This document shows, one piece after another, positions 32,166 to 44,598 of a stretch of 64,000 bases of DNA. Under the pieces are notes generated by a model. That model was not told the DNA's origin. It ran no database searches and saw only the letters and a list, made by a program, of their open reading frames with translations. The translations under genes were made by a program, and so were the position numbers. The DNA is from Pisolithus tinctorius. Taxonomy: Eukaryota; Basidiomycota; Agaricomycetes; Boletales; Pisolithaceae. The stretch covers positions 6,324,001-6,388,000 of the forward strand of contig JANFAH010000002.1 of the NCBI GenBank assembly GCA_024663395.1, read 5' to 3'. Every line of letters starts with the position of its first letter. Position 1 is the first letter of the stretch.

Positions 32166-34395
32166 GCCCCATTAGGACCCCAGGCACTCTGTTATAGATA
32201 TAATAATCCTGGGGAAAGTCCATGTCTGACCCCTTGCTCTGGAGAATCTCCAGGGCCTGGTGAATCTCCAGCAGTTGCTGGGAATACCCAGGTGGACAAC
32301 ACCTATTAGGTGGATACATCTATAAGAATATATGAACCTAATAGGTCCCCTGGGGGGGGTGACTGAAGTGGACCAGATGCCATGAAAGCACTTTGTACAT
32401 CACCCCAAACTGCATCAGGCCTTATGCAGGACATCTGGGATGGGGAAGTTTTCAGGCAGTTTAGAGGTCCTGATGATAAACCATTCCTTGAAGCATATGA
32501 TCTGAAGTCAGAGGTCTGTCTAATTTTCAGCCTTTTTGTTGATTGGTTCAATCCTCTTGGAAACAAACAAAGTGGGAAGCATGTCTCTTTCAGTGTTATC
32601 TACTTGGTGTGCAACAATCTCCCAGTTCACCTATGGTACCAAATGGAAAGCATTTACTTGGCTGGAATCATTCCTGTGCCTCAGGAGCCATTGTATGACC
32701 AGCTCAATCATGTGCTACATCTGCTTGTCAACAATTTGGTTCAAAGTTGGTCACCTGGCCTATGTCTCGCCCACATGGCTGTGAATACATTTGGGTGCCT
32801 TGTGCAGTGTGCAGTCATTCCTTTGGTCTGCAACCTGTTGGCCACTTGCAAAACTGCTGGGTTTTCAGGGTTGGGGACCAGTGGGGGAAAGTTCTGTTTG
32901 TTCTGCCTTCAAGATGGTACAGACATCAGGAACACCAATATCTCCTCTTCACAATGCCATACTTGGCAGGAGCATCTTACTATTGCAATGATGTGGAGGG
33001 ATGCAGAAAGTGAGGGTGCTCACAACAAAATTTACACTCAATTTGGCATTTGTTGTTCTGAGCTGCTTCAACTGCCTTACTGGAATCCCATCCAATTCAC
33101 TGTGGTCAACTGCATGCATAACTTTTTTGCTGGGGACCTTCAGCACCACTGTTGAAATGTTTTGGGGCTCAGTGTGGATGCTAGACCTGCCGCTGAGGCT
33201 CATGTTCAACCACATACACCAGAAGAGCAACAGTGTGAGCTTGACTTTGGCATCACTGCCATCAAGGCGGGATTGCTGACTGCCCTCACCCACCTTCAGA
33301 GAGGTTATATCATTGTGATTGCACACCACAACAACATCCTCCCTGACATGATAATAGACAGCAATCCTTTGGTACAGATTAGCAGAAGTGACCAGGTGGC
33401 CAGGAAAGCAGCATATGCACAAGCACTAATAAATTGGGTAAGTGGATTTTATTCCTTGCAAACTTTTTATGCTTGATGGGTACAGTATAGTATAGGGATT
33501 CTGGTGTGCCAGGAATTCAATGTCCAAAGACATTTCCTCGCCCTGTTGTTGATCTCTTTGCAGCTTGGGTGAATGTGCCAATGACTATCATGTTGGACTG
33601 ATCTATCCCATCTGAAGTATGGGCTGACATGGCCTGGATGACATTGCCCACATGGATATCTCATGCACTGCACAACTTCAGTAGCCAAAGTCACAGAAAA
33701 CTCAAGGCCAACCAATGGCGAACTGTTTGCCTCATTAACTTGGTTATCATGCTTTGTAGGATATGGGGAAATCCTAACACGAGCCCAAGAGATAAAGAAC
33801 TGTTGGACAACTACTGATTTTTGGTCATTGCAGTATGGTGGGCAACTACTCATTCAACATCAGAACAGCACACAAGAATCATCAAAGAGTATCTGTCCTT
33901 ATATGTTCAGAGCACTTTAAAGCTGTTTGGCTCTCATGCACTCATATTCAATAATCATGCATCCTTTCATGTTCCAGAGTGCTTGCATGCCTTCGGACCT
34001 GCCCATGGGTGGTGGACATTCCCCTTTGAATGATTCAACAGTATCCTGCAATGCTTTAATACAAACTCAAGAGTGGGTATGTTGAGATTGTCCTATACCA
34101 GGCTGTGCACTAATAGTTACCAGGTGAAATGGAGCTGACCATAATGAGGTCTTTCTGTCAAGGAAGCAATCTGAGGGCATTGCTGAAACAAGATAATGTT
34201 CCTGCTGTCTTTTGTGAGGTGCAGGCGATCTTTGCACACCAGTTCATGACCACATTCTCTAATAGTCTTCAGCCTGATATTGAGGGTGCTAGTGCAGGAG
34301 GTGGCACAACTTCTGGTATCACTGACATAGCAATAGACTTCAACGAACTGTTAATCCTTCCCACCCAGCTGTATCAGCTGATTTTGACCAAATGA

Positions 34396-34713
34396 CCATG
34401 GTAATTACCACCATTCAAGTTACACAACCAATGGCAACTACCACTTCCCAATGCAGAAAATGCCCCTGAGCAACAACCTCCATCAGTGTTTGAAAAAAAA
34501 TTCCAGATTGGGATGTTCCCACAGAATATATTTTGTTCCCCCACCAATTCTTGATTACATGATGTAGCACATGACTGAATGTGCCCATGACATTATTCAA
34601 TTCCTGATCACATGGTGTGTCACATGACTGACACCTGATCATGGCTCATCACTTTCCAATCCAGTGAGAGAGTGGTATTCCTATATATTGCACCTTCCCC
34701 ACTGCCTTCTTAC
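34396..34713. other. Spacer between transposase and second relic gene
   Basis: No gene or repeat end recognised. Three CACATG/CACATGA words occur near 34555-34630. Confidence 0.3.
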
Positions 34714-37700
34714 CACTGTTCAAAACAATATGAATATCAGTGACCTCATGATGTCTGTATCCTTTTTTTTTCTGCTGCAATCCACTAATTATGGATCCAG
34801 CAACCATGTTGACACTGTACTTGACCCCATGCCTGACCTACATCCCACAACCCAGCCTACCAATGCTCATGGTGACCCTGATGCCTATGTCAAGAAACTG
34901 ACACACCATTGGGTGAAAGGTCCACACCTGGGTTTTCTGTCCAGTCACATCACTGGTTATCAAACTGCATCTATGGCAGGTGCCTCCCATGCACAGCAGT
35001 ACCTTGACTCAGTCATTAATGCATACTTCTCCAAATTTCCATGGAGGCTCAAGGTGTCTGAAAATCCCACTGCTCCAGCTTCTGAACAGCCAAACTCGAT
35101 GGAGAACCTTTCAAAGGTGGAAATGAAGCAGAAACAATGCAAGGTTACTGTTATGCACAAGGTAATTGATTACACTCTGGAAGTCCATGTTCTCACTCCT
35201 TTTCCTGTCTAGGCGATCAAATCATGGCTTGAATACCACATCAGAGCCAATCAGAAGGTTGGAGGAAATGTCATGGTGTCAGAGAACAACATGTGGACCT
35301 GCCTTCTTGTACAGTTATCTGGCATAAGCAAGAAAAAGCTGAAGGCTTTGCAAGCCCACCAGCAGTGGTCCAAGGACCATTTTGACACCATCATCAGGCC
35401 CAATTTTCAGGAGAGATGCAACACTCAGGGCATAAAGGGGAAGGAAATGGTAACCTTCCAAGAACAAGTCACTCAAGAACATTTTCTAGCAACCAATGGC
35501 CAAACCCAAACCCATTATGCTCAACTTGCCAGAGATGAGGCTCAAACAGCCATCACAGAATGGACTGAAGCCCTCAGTAACCCACCTGCCACCGATCCCA
35601 TATCACAACAGTCATGTGTCATTTATTTCTTGATTCTTGATCTCTTATGATAACTGAAATTTCTTTTACAGTGCAATTGATAGGCTACCATCATTTGCCA
35701 GTCCACTCCTTAGCAGAATGCATGCAATCCTTGGCATGCATGTCATGCTCATCATCGGTGGCCCAGAGCCTCAAAAGGACAGGAACATCACTGTTTTATC
35801 ATAAGTTTTTTTATTACTGTCACTGTTACCTTCAGTCAACCTGTACAGAATGCATGAAGGAGGTGACAAAAGTTCAGTGCCCCGCAATTGGCAGGCTTAC
35901 AACAAAGCTAAATATTGAGCCATCACTCATTTTTTCCATGAGTATCTGGATACTTGCTACAGTAAGTTGTACACATGTCACAGCCCAGAGTTGACTTTGT
36001 CAACCATCTCACTCTCTAGCACAAGAAGAACATGATGCAAGCAAACTTCCCACAGAATTTGATGGGTTGATTTCCCTACTCCCTGATGACAACCCTGAAG
36101 GTGCTGACAAAGTCAAAGATGCTCCCAAACAGCAACAAAGGCAACACCAATCAGCAGGTGCAAGTCTAGAGAGCACATGCCCAGATCCATGGATTCTTCT
36201 GACCATTCTTCAGACATTGGCAAAGGTGAAGACAATCCAAAAAAGGCAACACCAAATAAGAAGCCCCCCAATAGTTCTACAGAATCATCTGGTAACAACA
36301 ACAGCAGTGGCAGTGGAGAAGATGATGACAGTATGGACCACAATGATGGCCACCACTGCTCACAATGTGCCCCTTTACCATTTTCCACCAAAAAGGTAGA
36401 TTATGTGTTCATTGGCCTGAATTTGAGGTGCACAGTTCCACAAACCACTGCCATTCCCTGCTGGGTGAGGTCCTGAAGATCTGGCACTCCCACAGACCCC
36501 CAAGACAAAGGTAAAATAAAACTATTGTTCTACACACTCTGTATTCACTATCTTATGCAGCAGATGGACCTGACAGCATGCAACAATGTCAGCATACTTT
36601 ATCCCCTGATGAACATAGACAGGAATGCCAACCAAGTCCCCTTGCTCATCATGATGAAGATGCTCCATCCACACCATGCCAGCAGCCCTCACCCCCAAAC
36701 CCAGTCTCACCACCATGCAGCCCAGAACATTCCACTATCTCCACTGGCAATACCAGCATGCAAGTTGACAGTGCTGCTGATCCAGATGGGGATATCCAGA
36801 GTTCCAGAACACCCCAATGTTCTCTCATCGTATCAAACTCCATTGAGGAAGGGTCCAAGGCATTACCAAAAGAACATCACCTTGTTTCACCCCCCAATGA
36901 CTGTGGACAGGAATGCCAACCCAAACCCCTCATCACTCCTCATGATGAAGATGCACAGGAGCATCTGTCTATGCCTCACCAGCACACTCACCAGCTTTCA
37001 CCCCAAGATCTAATCCCCAGTGATGCCAATGCATGAGCTGACAGTGCTGCCAATGCTAATGAGCATACCCAGATTTCCAGAATGCCCCAGCATTCTTCTG
37101 AGGTGCTGAATTCTACCACCAATCAAGAAGAAGAGTCTGCAGCTTTGCTGATTCTATCCTTAGGTGAGCATGCCAAACCATCTATTTTTTAATCAACTTT
37201 AGTAACTACCTGCCCCCAGACTCTTGCCCCAAATGGTTCTGTATTTCGTTCAGCTACATTCAATTACCTGATCTTGGTGAAGAATTTCATAACCTCCTCA
37301 AAGTTTACTTCCATCTCAAAGAATCATCAAATTTTGCAAATAGGAAAGGAGTGGCACATACCTTAAGCAGCAAGTGTCACCCCAAAGCGATTAATTGGTG
37401 GATCTCATGTGCACATACTGGACATCCCCCAATCCCCAATATTGACAAATTTTCCAATGACTTCTGGACTTGGTGGTGCGAATTGCAACCCACCTGGAGG
37501 AAGGGATCAATGCTCAAGACTGCTGAGTTTGTTCCTGCACCATGTATGGTGGCTGGTGGGTGGACTGAACTGAACAAATCTGGCTTGAATGGTTTCCCCA
37601 GTGTTATCACTGCACTTCACTGGTGGGGATCCAAAATTGAAGCTAGGGCAGCACAGTATGGTTTATGGAATGCAGCTGTGGCAGACATTTGTTGGGTAAT

Positions 37701-37749
37701 GGAGCAGCTCACCAAATCCTGGTCCATCAATGACAGCAACCCCCAGTAA
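34714..37749 (+). pseudogene. Second gene of the Tnp2-type transposon region (transposon-associated ORF)
   Basis: Exons in order include THHWVKGPHLGFLSSHITGY (near 34900), KVTVMHKVIDYTLEV with an intron gtaattgatt...ctag (about 35161-35212), ENNMWTCLLVQLSGISKKKL (35280 onward) to 35620, an acidic/Asn-rich region with further introns (36060-36470), and a domain FWTWWCELQPTWRK...SGLNGFPSVITALHWWG (37460-37630) ending near 37749. I recognise the W-x-x-WW-x-x-LQP-x-W and GxNG-x10-LxWW pattern from large Agaricomycete hypothetical proteins that accompany transposases. Function unknown. CpG loss and uncertain frames between exons suggest a dead copy. Confidence 0.5.
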
Positions 37750-39021
37750 GTATTCATTCTACTATACATGTGTAACCTACTTAGTTATCTTCAAAGGACT
37801 GGGACAAAGCGAGCACTGCCAGCAGCTACCTGAATGAATGGCTGCAATCCCAAAAGAGCTTGGAGTTGAGCAGTGTGATATCTCATAACAATCTGCAGTC
37901 GAGTATGCTAGATGGCAAATATGTATGGCATTTTGGAAGTGGTCTATACATTGCATCATGGCTATTGGTACTTCTGATATGTAAGTTCACCCAGGAAATG
38001 CGCTCCTGCCAAAGTCGAGGTCCCCTCCATTACCAAGCACAGAATATCCTCAAGGAGAATAGTTAGTTCCCTGATCCCACTGCACACCATTCTGGACAGA
38101 CACCACACATCTTGTAGATGGCCACTTGGCCTTTGAGTGCCTTGCTGTGAATTTTCTCAACTGTAGCAAAGCGTCCTCTATGATGCTAAGGTCACCTGTT
38201 GATGACTTCATGGAAAGTTCATCATCTGAGTCATCTGGCATAGAATCAATATATTTCCCAAGAATGCCTTCAACAAATGACTGTGGTGCCAGTGCATACA
38301 CAACCAGCTCATCCTTGGCATCTTTGACCATAGTGAGACTGGTACTTCATGTGAGAACTTCACTGTGTTGGTGCCAATGTGAATGGGAAACTAAGTATCG
38401 CCTCTAATAAATCACAACTTATGGATCACTGTCATTGACACTAGAAGTGGTGTCAGCAGACACCAACTTGGGTCCTACACTATGGTTTGCACAGATTCTC
38501 TCTCTATGTCTGGATACAGATCTGTCAACAAGAGTAGAACAGTGTTGTGGACTCAAGAGTCCTCACCTTGCATAGTACTGCCAGTGACTTTCTTGAGTGG
38601 CTTCCAGTCTGGCTTCCTTAGTGTGGTGAATACGAGGGCATGCCATGGAACAAGTAAGCACACAGAGGAGGGGGACAAAGATAAATTTGGAGTGAGTTCT
38701 TGGATTTTCAATCACTGTCCAAATCTCTAATAGTCATTTCCATACCTACTTTTGGTCAGGAAGCAGCTAGCATTACAGATTATGCTGATTATGGTCACAA
38801 GCTAATTCAGGGGATCAGAGCTGAGTGGCATATGGACATAAGAGCACGAGCACATACATTAGCATTGTGTGGTTCTTCAACATCATCCAGGTGGTGTGGG
38901 TCCCCCAGGAGCACTGGCAGACTGTGCACAATGTCCTTGCCATCACCATTACAGTGCTGGTCACCCCAATTGCTATTAGATCTCACCACAGCCATGGAAG
39001 CAGATACAGTGAACATCATCT
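37750..39021. other. Mixed relic sequence, no firm gene
   Basis: A reverse-strand frame at 38050-38331 (MPDDSDDELSMKSS acidic stretch) and forward frames at 38482-39020 have protein-like composition, but I recognise none. A possible exon of the region's relic genes, or chance. Confidence 0.3.
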
Positions 39022-42000
39022 CACAGCAAGCATTTTACAATTTTCTCTGTACAAACAAAGGGGAAAAAATCTTTGAAAAGATACTTTGTTTTATCTCATG
39101 TTCTCTGCTGAAACAACTAGCAATAATGTTGAATTTTGAATGGTTTTTCTGACAGAAAACATGACACAGTGGATTTCCAATGTTTTATTGGTGAAAAACA
39201 ATTACCATGACCCACCACCAAAAACCAAAAACAATCATCAAAAAAATTATTAGTACTGTTTTCTACATGTTATGCAATACATTAATCAAATACTTTACCA
39301 CAAAATAATTTAAACACACTGATCATTGAAGAACATGTAATATTACATAGAACATCACAAGTAAATGATAAATGATTTGTATGTGATAATAATAAAAACA
39401 TTTGGCCAAGTCTTTTGATGTTCACCTGAAAAAAAAAACAGAACAGCAGTCCAATGTTTCCCCTAAAAACATGACATGCTAAACTACAATTTTTATGTAC
39501 AAGAACATGGTACTGAGAGCATGCCAAATGTTCTAGGTCAAATTACAGTATCTTATCTCCCAGAAGACATGATAAATAAATAATGTATTAAGATATCCTG
39601 TTCTACCACAGAATAACTGTGAAGTAGGCATGTTATATGTAGAGGTGTTGTGAAGGTTCTGAGCTGTTTAGGTTCATTTGTGGGCATGACTGCCTTGTGC
39701 ACAGATCCAAGTTTGGCTCTCTTTGACAGTGTTTCATAGGTGACAGGCTGACCACTTCCTTCTAGTGTGCTTGACTTGTTTTTCCAATCTTTCAGCATCT
39801 CTGCCCTAGCTGCATCATCAGGCCTATTGCTGTTCTGCTCTGCTGTGCACTTAGTCCCTCAATAGCTTGTCAGCATACTGAGGTCTATCTACAGATTCTA
39901 CAATTATATCATAAAATAAAAGATGAAACACATAAAACAGTACAATGTATCACTGATAAAATGATTCATCCAGTTCTTCCAATGAGGACCATGGTGGGTC
40001 TGTCATGCACAAAATATCCTGTTTGACAGTTGTGGACAGACAAACATGACAATTTTACTCATTGAATTATTCCAATATAGCACAACATTCCAGGGGTGTT
40101 ACAAATGTATACTAGGCATATTTAGGACATAACAATGCAATCTGCATGAGCCAATTTTTATTATACTAAGTTTTTGAAATTTTGACCCAAAAATGTGGCC
40201 AGCCCCCAAAAGAATTTGTAAAAATCCTGGAAAAAGCGGAATAAGTAGCATTAGCCTAGTACAGTATGATTGTAATGTCAGGGTACAGCTGTCACACTAG
40301 TGAGGAGCAGAAAAAATTGAGCAAGTCTGAGGTTTGTGGTCATGTGAATTGCTCTTAGACACAGGAATGCCCTTGAAAACCCACTGTAACATGCAACATG
40401 GCTGGTCTGCATAACCAGAGCTCAGCTGTTGTTGAAACAGGCAATGTATCATTCCCTGATACACCCAAATCTGACAAGGATCAGCACACAAGCAAATGCA
40501 TGAGGACATGATCTCATGCTCCCAGCCCTGAGGCAGAAGATGAAGAACTGGAGTGGAAATGCACCAAAGAGGATGAGCTTGAACATGATGATGCCACATT
40601 CCAAGTCATGGGTGTTGGTGAGGCTGATCTCTGTGTTCAGTTGGTCAACCTTGCCATTAGTGCTGGTGATGACCCTCTTGGTGAGACTTGGTTACCTCTG
40701 AGAGAAGCAAAGTGTGCTGCCCAATGAAAGCAGTCACTTAGATGCCCCAAGGAATACAAGAAGGGTCTTGATGTCCATCAGCTCTCACAGAAAGCCATGA
40801 TGTTCATTGAAGTGGTTCTTAATCCTACCTTATATAGGGTCAATAACATGTTACCACACCCTAAGTACCACATTCAATCTAACCAAAATTTTGGCCACCC
40901 TAAAAAGTCATGGGAAAAACTTTGGACAACTGTTTTTTGATGTATTTTCACCTGTAGCATCTGAATCAAGTGTTAGTTTTCCCCAAAAAAGTCATGGGAA
41001 TCTGGAATCAAAATCATTGTGTTTGTCTGTCCACAACTGTACCACAGAACATGATAAATAAATAGTGTAATAAAATATCAATATCCTGTTCCACCATGGA
41101 GCATTATAAACTGTGAAGTAAGCATGTTATATGTAGAGGTGTTGTGAAGGTTCTGAGCTGTTCAGTTATTGTCAGACTGCTGCCTACTGCAAATACAGTG
41201 CTGAACTCCCCATTTCTTGCATGAACTGCCTTGTGCTCTTTCACTTTCAAAAGTGGACTGGGGACATTCATGAGTGGTGGGGGTGCTATCAGAGGCTACT
41301 CTTTCTCTAGTCAGTCAGGGAAACCATGGATTTTGGACTATCCTGTTCTACCACAGAACATTATAATGTGTGTCATCAATGTGTTGTTGCAAGAAAAAAC
41401 AACAAAGGTCACAGAATACTCAACATATCATGACTGACTGAGGTTTATTCCATGAGATAAGATCATGTGACAGCATGTGATGGGGTGGTTGAGCAAGGAC
41501 AAGCAGTGATAGCATTGATGGTTACGGATGCCACTTATCATGTTCTGTGGTACAACATGACACTTTAATACACTCTTTATTTATCATGTTCTCTGGGAGA
41601 CAAAACAGTGTGATTTGATTGAAAATATTTAGCATGTTAATATGGAATCTCAGTAGCATGTTTCTGCACATAACAAATATTGTTTCAAATGTCATCTTTA
41701 TGAAGTAAACATTGAGCCAATAATCTGATGTTTTGTGGGTCAACATTGAAAGACTTGGTTAAAGTTTATTAGTATTATCACATACAAAACATTTATCATT
41801 TACTTGTGATGTTCTATGTAACATCACCTGTTCTCCAATGACCAGTGTGTTTAAATTATTTCATGGTACAACATTTGATTAATCAATTACAGAACATGCA
41901 GAAAACAGTACTAATTTTTTTTTTTGATGATTGCTGTTGGTTTTTGGTGGTGGGTCATAGTAATTGTTTTTCACCAGAAAAATGTCAGAAAAGCCATTCA

Positions 42001-42116
42001 ATACATAAGATTGTTTCTGCTTGTTTAAGCAGAGAGCATGTGATAAAAAAGAGTATCTTTTAAAAGAATTTTTTTTCCCATGTTTGTGCAAAGAAAATTG
42101 TAAAATGCTTGCTGTG
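39022..42116. mobile_element. CACTA-like non-autonomous element, 3095 bp, TIR about 400 bp, TSD TCT
   Basis: The left end CACAGCAAGCATTTTACAAT is inverted at the right end (ATTGTAAAATGCTTGCTGTG). TCT flanks both sides (39019-39021 and 42117-42119). The inverted repeats run to about 39445 and 41740. Ends match the 338 bp MITE at 10907-11244. Internally, 39560-39670 recurs in direct orientation at 41045-41165 (TATATGTAGAGGTGTTGTGA). It contains a decayed coding relic but no complete transposase. Confidence 0.7.
40340..40905 (+). pseudogene. Decayed transposon ORF inside the CACTA-like element
   Basis: One forward frame reads an acidic stretch (EAEDEELEWKCTKEDELEHD), then VQLVNLAISAGDDP, and after a TGA (CGA-like) a basic motif CPKEYKKGLDVHQLSQKA. 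I recall a KEYKKGPDVxSKSxRT-type motif from DDE-endonuclease-linked basidiomycete transposon proteins. Too short and broken to assign a role. Confidence 0.4.
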
Positions 42117-42499
42117 TCTTGCATCACTGAGGGATCTGACAGAATCCAGGTACATAGTTGTCCAACAACATAGTATGTTTCATTCCTTTGTTTTTGCAGT
42201 ACTGGCCACCCAGGTCACTAGTTGCGGCTGTGCCAAGTTGTCATCACCTCATCACTTCAGTCAACCCCCCTTGGAGACCTATTAGGTCTGGAGATTTTGA
42301 TATAAGTATTAACCTAATAGGTGTCATTTTGTTGGGAATTCCCAACTTTTGGGGATTCTCCACCACCATTCCTGGAGATTCTCTGTTCCCTAGCTGGAGA
42401 TTCTCCAGGGCAGCAATTTAATATGGTTGGAGAAAACACTTTCTCCATAATATATATATATTATACATCAAATGAAAGGATAGCTGGGGTCCAAATTGG

Positions 42500-42870
42500 A
42501 CTTTCTCCAGGCTAAATAGACCCCCTTTCCAGGTTGATCCTGGGCTTTCCCCAGGCTAAATAGACTTGCTTTCCAGGTTGATCCTGGGATTTCCCCTGGC
42601 TAAATAGACCTGCTTTCCAGGTGAACCTGGGCTTTCCCCAGGCTAAATAGACCTGCTTTCCAGGTGAACCTGGGTTTTCCCCAGGCTAAATAGACCTGCT
42701 CTCCAGGGTGAACCTGGGCTTTCCCCAGACCTACATTCTAGGCTGACCTGGGTTTTCCCCAGGGTAAATAGACCTGCTTTCCAGGCAGAACATGGGCTTC
42801 CCATAGGCTAAATAGACCCCTTTCCAGGGTGAACCTGGGTTTTCCCCAGGCTAAATAGACCCACTTTCCC
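42500..42870 (+). repeat. Subterminal ~43 bp array in the left arm of FB2
   Basis: About eight units of CCCCAGGCTAAATAGACC followed by TGCTTTCCAGG and TGAACCTGGGCTTT. The motif CCCCAGGCTAAAT(A/G)GACCTG is shared with the ~42 bp units of FB1. The mirror array is at about 47835-48210. Confidence 0.75.
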
Positions 42871-43035
42871 AGGCCATGTCCTGGTGGGGATTCTCCATGC
42901 ATCAGGAAAACAGTGGTTGTTCTAACTGTTCTAATCACAGCTTATCTCAGAAAGGTAGATGTATAAGTGGAATGGATGCCAAGGAACATATAGAGCAAGT
43001 GAATTAAGCAAGGCACATATGGTTCTATAGAGTAC

Positions 43036-43754
43036 TGTCAAGTCTGAGCCTACTCTGACCAACTCTGACACTTAACCAGGTCTGGAGAGAGGTGTGGAAG
43101 CAAGTCTGACACAGATGAATGGAACTCTGACTAGTGGAGGATTGGCAGGGACAAAGTCAGCTGAGGCAGAAATGGAGCAGAGTGAGGGTGTTGGGTTTAG
43201 CTTGTGCACTACCCCCTTGCACAATGTCAGCCCTCATATTTCAGAGGAAGAGACCAGACAGATGTTTGGAGATAACTCTGACAGACAGAAGATGGAGAGA
43301 GATGGAGTAGGAACTTTGGTGATATTCATACTGAAGAACAGTGGAGTACTGTACATGCTTTGATGCTGCTATGGAGGTACAGTAACTGGAATCAGGACTG
43401 ACATATGGAGACTCATAAGTTTTCAAGTAACAACTTCCTGGATGATGAATGAAGGGAAGATGGAGAACATATGACAGGTAACACAGAACAAGCCAAAAAG
43501 GAAACAGTCCAGGTGCTGGACCATGTGGTGCACATGCTGCAGAGTACCTGACTGTGCACTGTCAACAAGAAGTCTGAAAGATGGTCACATGACCTCTTGG
43601 AGGATGGTCTGCATGGTCTGATGAGAGACCAGTACAAGTCCAACAGAAGGCACAGTGGAGGAGACTTGTAAATGGTAGAGTGCAGGCAGAGTTGGTGCAG
43701 AGAGTGTGAATGAGCAGAGGAGTAGGGACTTAGAGTAAATGCATGGTTGTGACA
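43036..43754 (-). mobile_element. LTR-A copy A3 in left arm of FB2, 719 bp, TSD AGTAC
   Basis: Ends TGTCAAGTCTGAG and TTGTGACA, with 5 bp duplications AGTAC at 43031-43035 and 43755-43759. It appears to be the exact inverse of A5 in the right arm, including its flanks, so both derive from a single insertion. Confidence 0.88.
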
Positions 43755-43978
43755 AGTACTATGAATCAAGAGTTACAGTAATATAGTGGCATGAAGATAT
43801 CAATAAGTCACTTACAGACCACATTAGGACCACAGAAAAAAAAGTGTGTCAGTAAGACAGCATGAATTAGATGATGTTAGACAATGAGCACTAAAGTGCT
43901 GCAAATACCAAGACATCAATAGATGCAGTGTAGACTATTAGACCACTTAGAAAAAGTTTTGTTTTCCTAATGCAGCCC

Positions 43979-44330
43979 ACTGGGGATTCTCCATGTCATG
44001 TTGGAGATTCTCCATGGCCCCTGGGGATTCTCCATGTCATGCCAGAGATTCTCCATGTCATGATGGAGATTCTCCATGGCTGGCTGTTGATTCTCCATGT
44101 CATGCTGGAGATTCTCCATGTCATGCTGGAGATTCTCCATGTCATGCCAGAGATTCTCCATGTCATGATGGAGATTCTCCATGTCATGATGGAGATTCTC
44201 CATGTCATGCTGGAGATTCTCCATGGCTGGCTGTTGATTCCCCATGTCATGTTGGAGATTCTCCATGGCCTGCTGGGGATTCTCCATGGCATGCTGGAGA
44301 TTCTCCATGGCTCCTGGGGATTCTCCAATC
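43979..44330 (+). repeat. 21 bp array at the inner end of the left arm of FB2
   Basis: About 17 units of TGGAGATTCTCCATGTCATGA type (TGGAGATTCTCCA is a near-palindrome). The same unit order appears inverted at 46437-46738, with one unit missing there. Confidence 0.8.
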
Positions 44331-44598
44331 CTAATTGACATTGAGGTCCAGTGACATTTTGTGTATACACTTGTGTTTTTCTTGGTATTCTGTGTTTTTC
44401 TCATGCAATTTTCCACTTTCTGATAAGATAAGCATACTGTCATGATTGCACAATCAGGAGCTACAACTTTCATTATGACCATATCACTCCATTGTCATTC
44501 CCTGTGGTATTAATGCAGTATGATTACAAGTAGCAGTCATCATTAGTGTTGTGTAGTGTAGACTATGCTACATTTTGGTAGTCCGCATTTTTGACTAC
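44331..44598. repeat. FB2 core, left part
   Basis: 44390-44515 matches 28905-29030 of FB1. It ends in GTAGTCCGCATTTTTGACTAC, interrupted there by LTR-A4. Confidence 0.65.

Larger units (their letters stand above)
25761..32370. mobile_element. FB1: 6610 bp foldback-like element with array-built arms, TSD GACCAGA
   Basis: The ends are CACTTCAGTCACCCCCC and its exact inverse. Perfect 7 bp duplications GACCAGA flank it (25754-25760, 32371-32377). From the ends inward come a TIR of about 220 bp with a hairpin, arrays of ~42 bp units, arrays of 21 bp units, and a non-palindromic centre (27330-30990) holding a spliced gene fragment, a third array, a core shared with FB2, a CACATG cluster and a solo LTR. 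No transposase was found inside, so mobilisation in trans is inferred. CACT... termini recall CACTA elements, but those make 3 bp duplications; the class is therefore uncertain. Confidence 0.85.
24657..34395 (+). pseudogene. Tnp2-type (CACTA/EnSpm-like) transposase gene, split by foldback element FB1
   Basis: The N-terminal part (24657-24810) has a Cys/His cluster (HHCLCEVYGCANC...HHRDD). A middle part near 25540-25680 carries VCCQMCFSLYGPL. After FB1, 32382-33155 gives the conserved core: DWFNPLGNKQSGK, LAGIIPVPQEP, FCLFCLQDGTD and MHNFFAGDLQHHC. 33162-33437 continues after a TGA; an intron at 33438-33563 follows; LPTWISHALHNF and KANQWRTVCLINLV (near 33640-33750) and ECLHAFGPAHGWWTFPFE (near 33970-34030) complete the C-terminal domain, with another intron at 34077-34123. 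Removing FB1 plus one 7 bp target copy puts the two halves back in the same frame. TGA stops at 33153 and 34031 fit CGA decay. The cut-and-paste transposase would act in the nucleus; this copy is dead. Confidence 0.85.
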
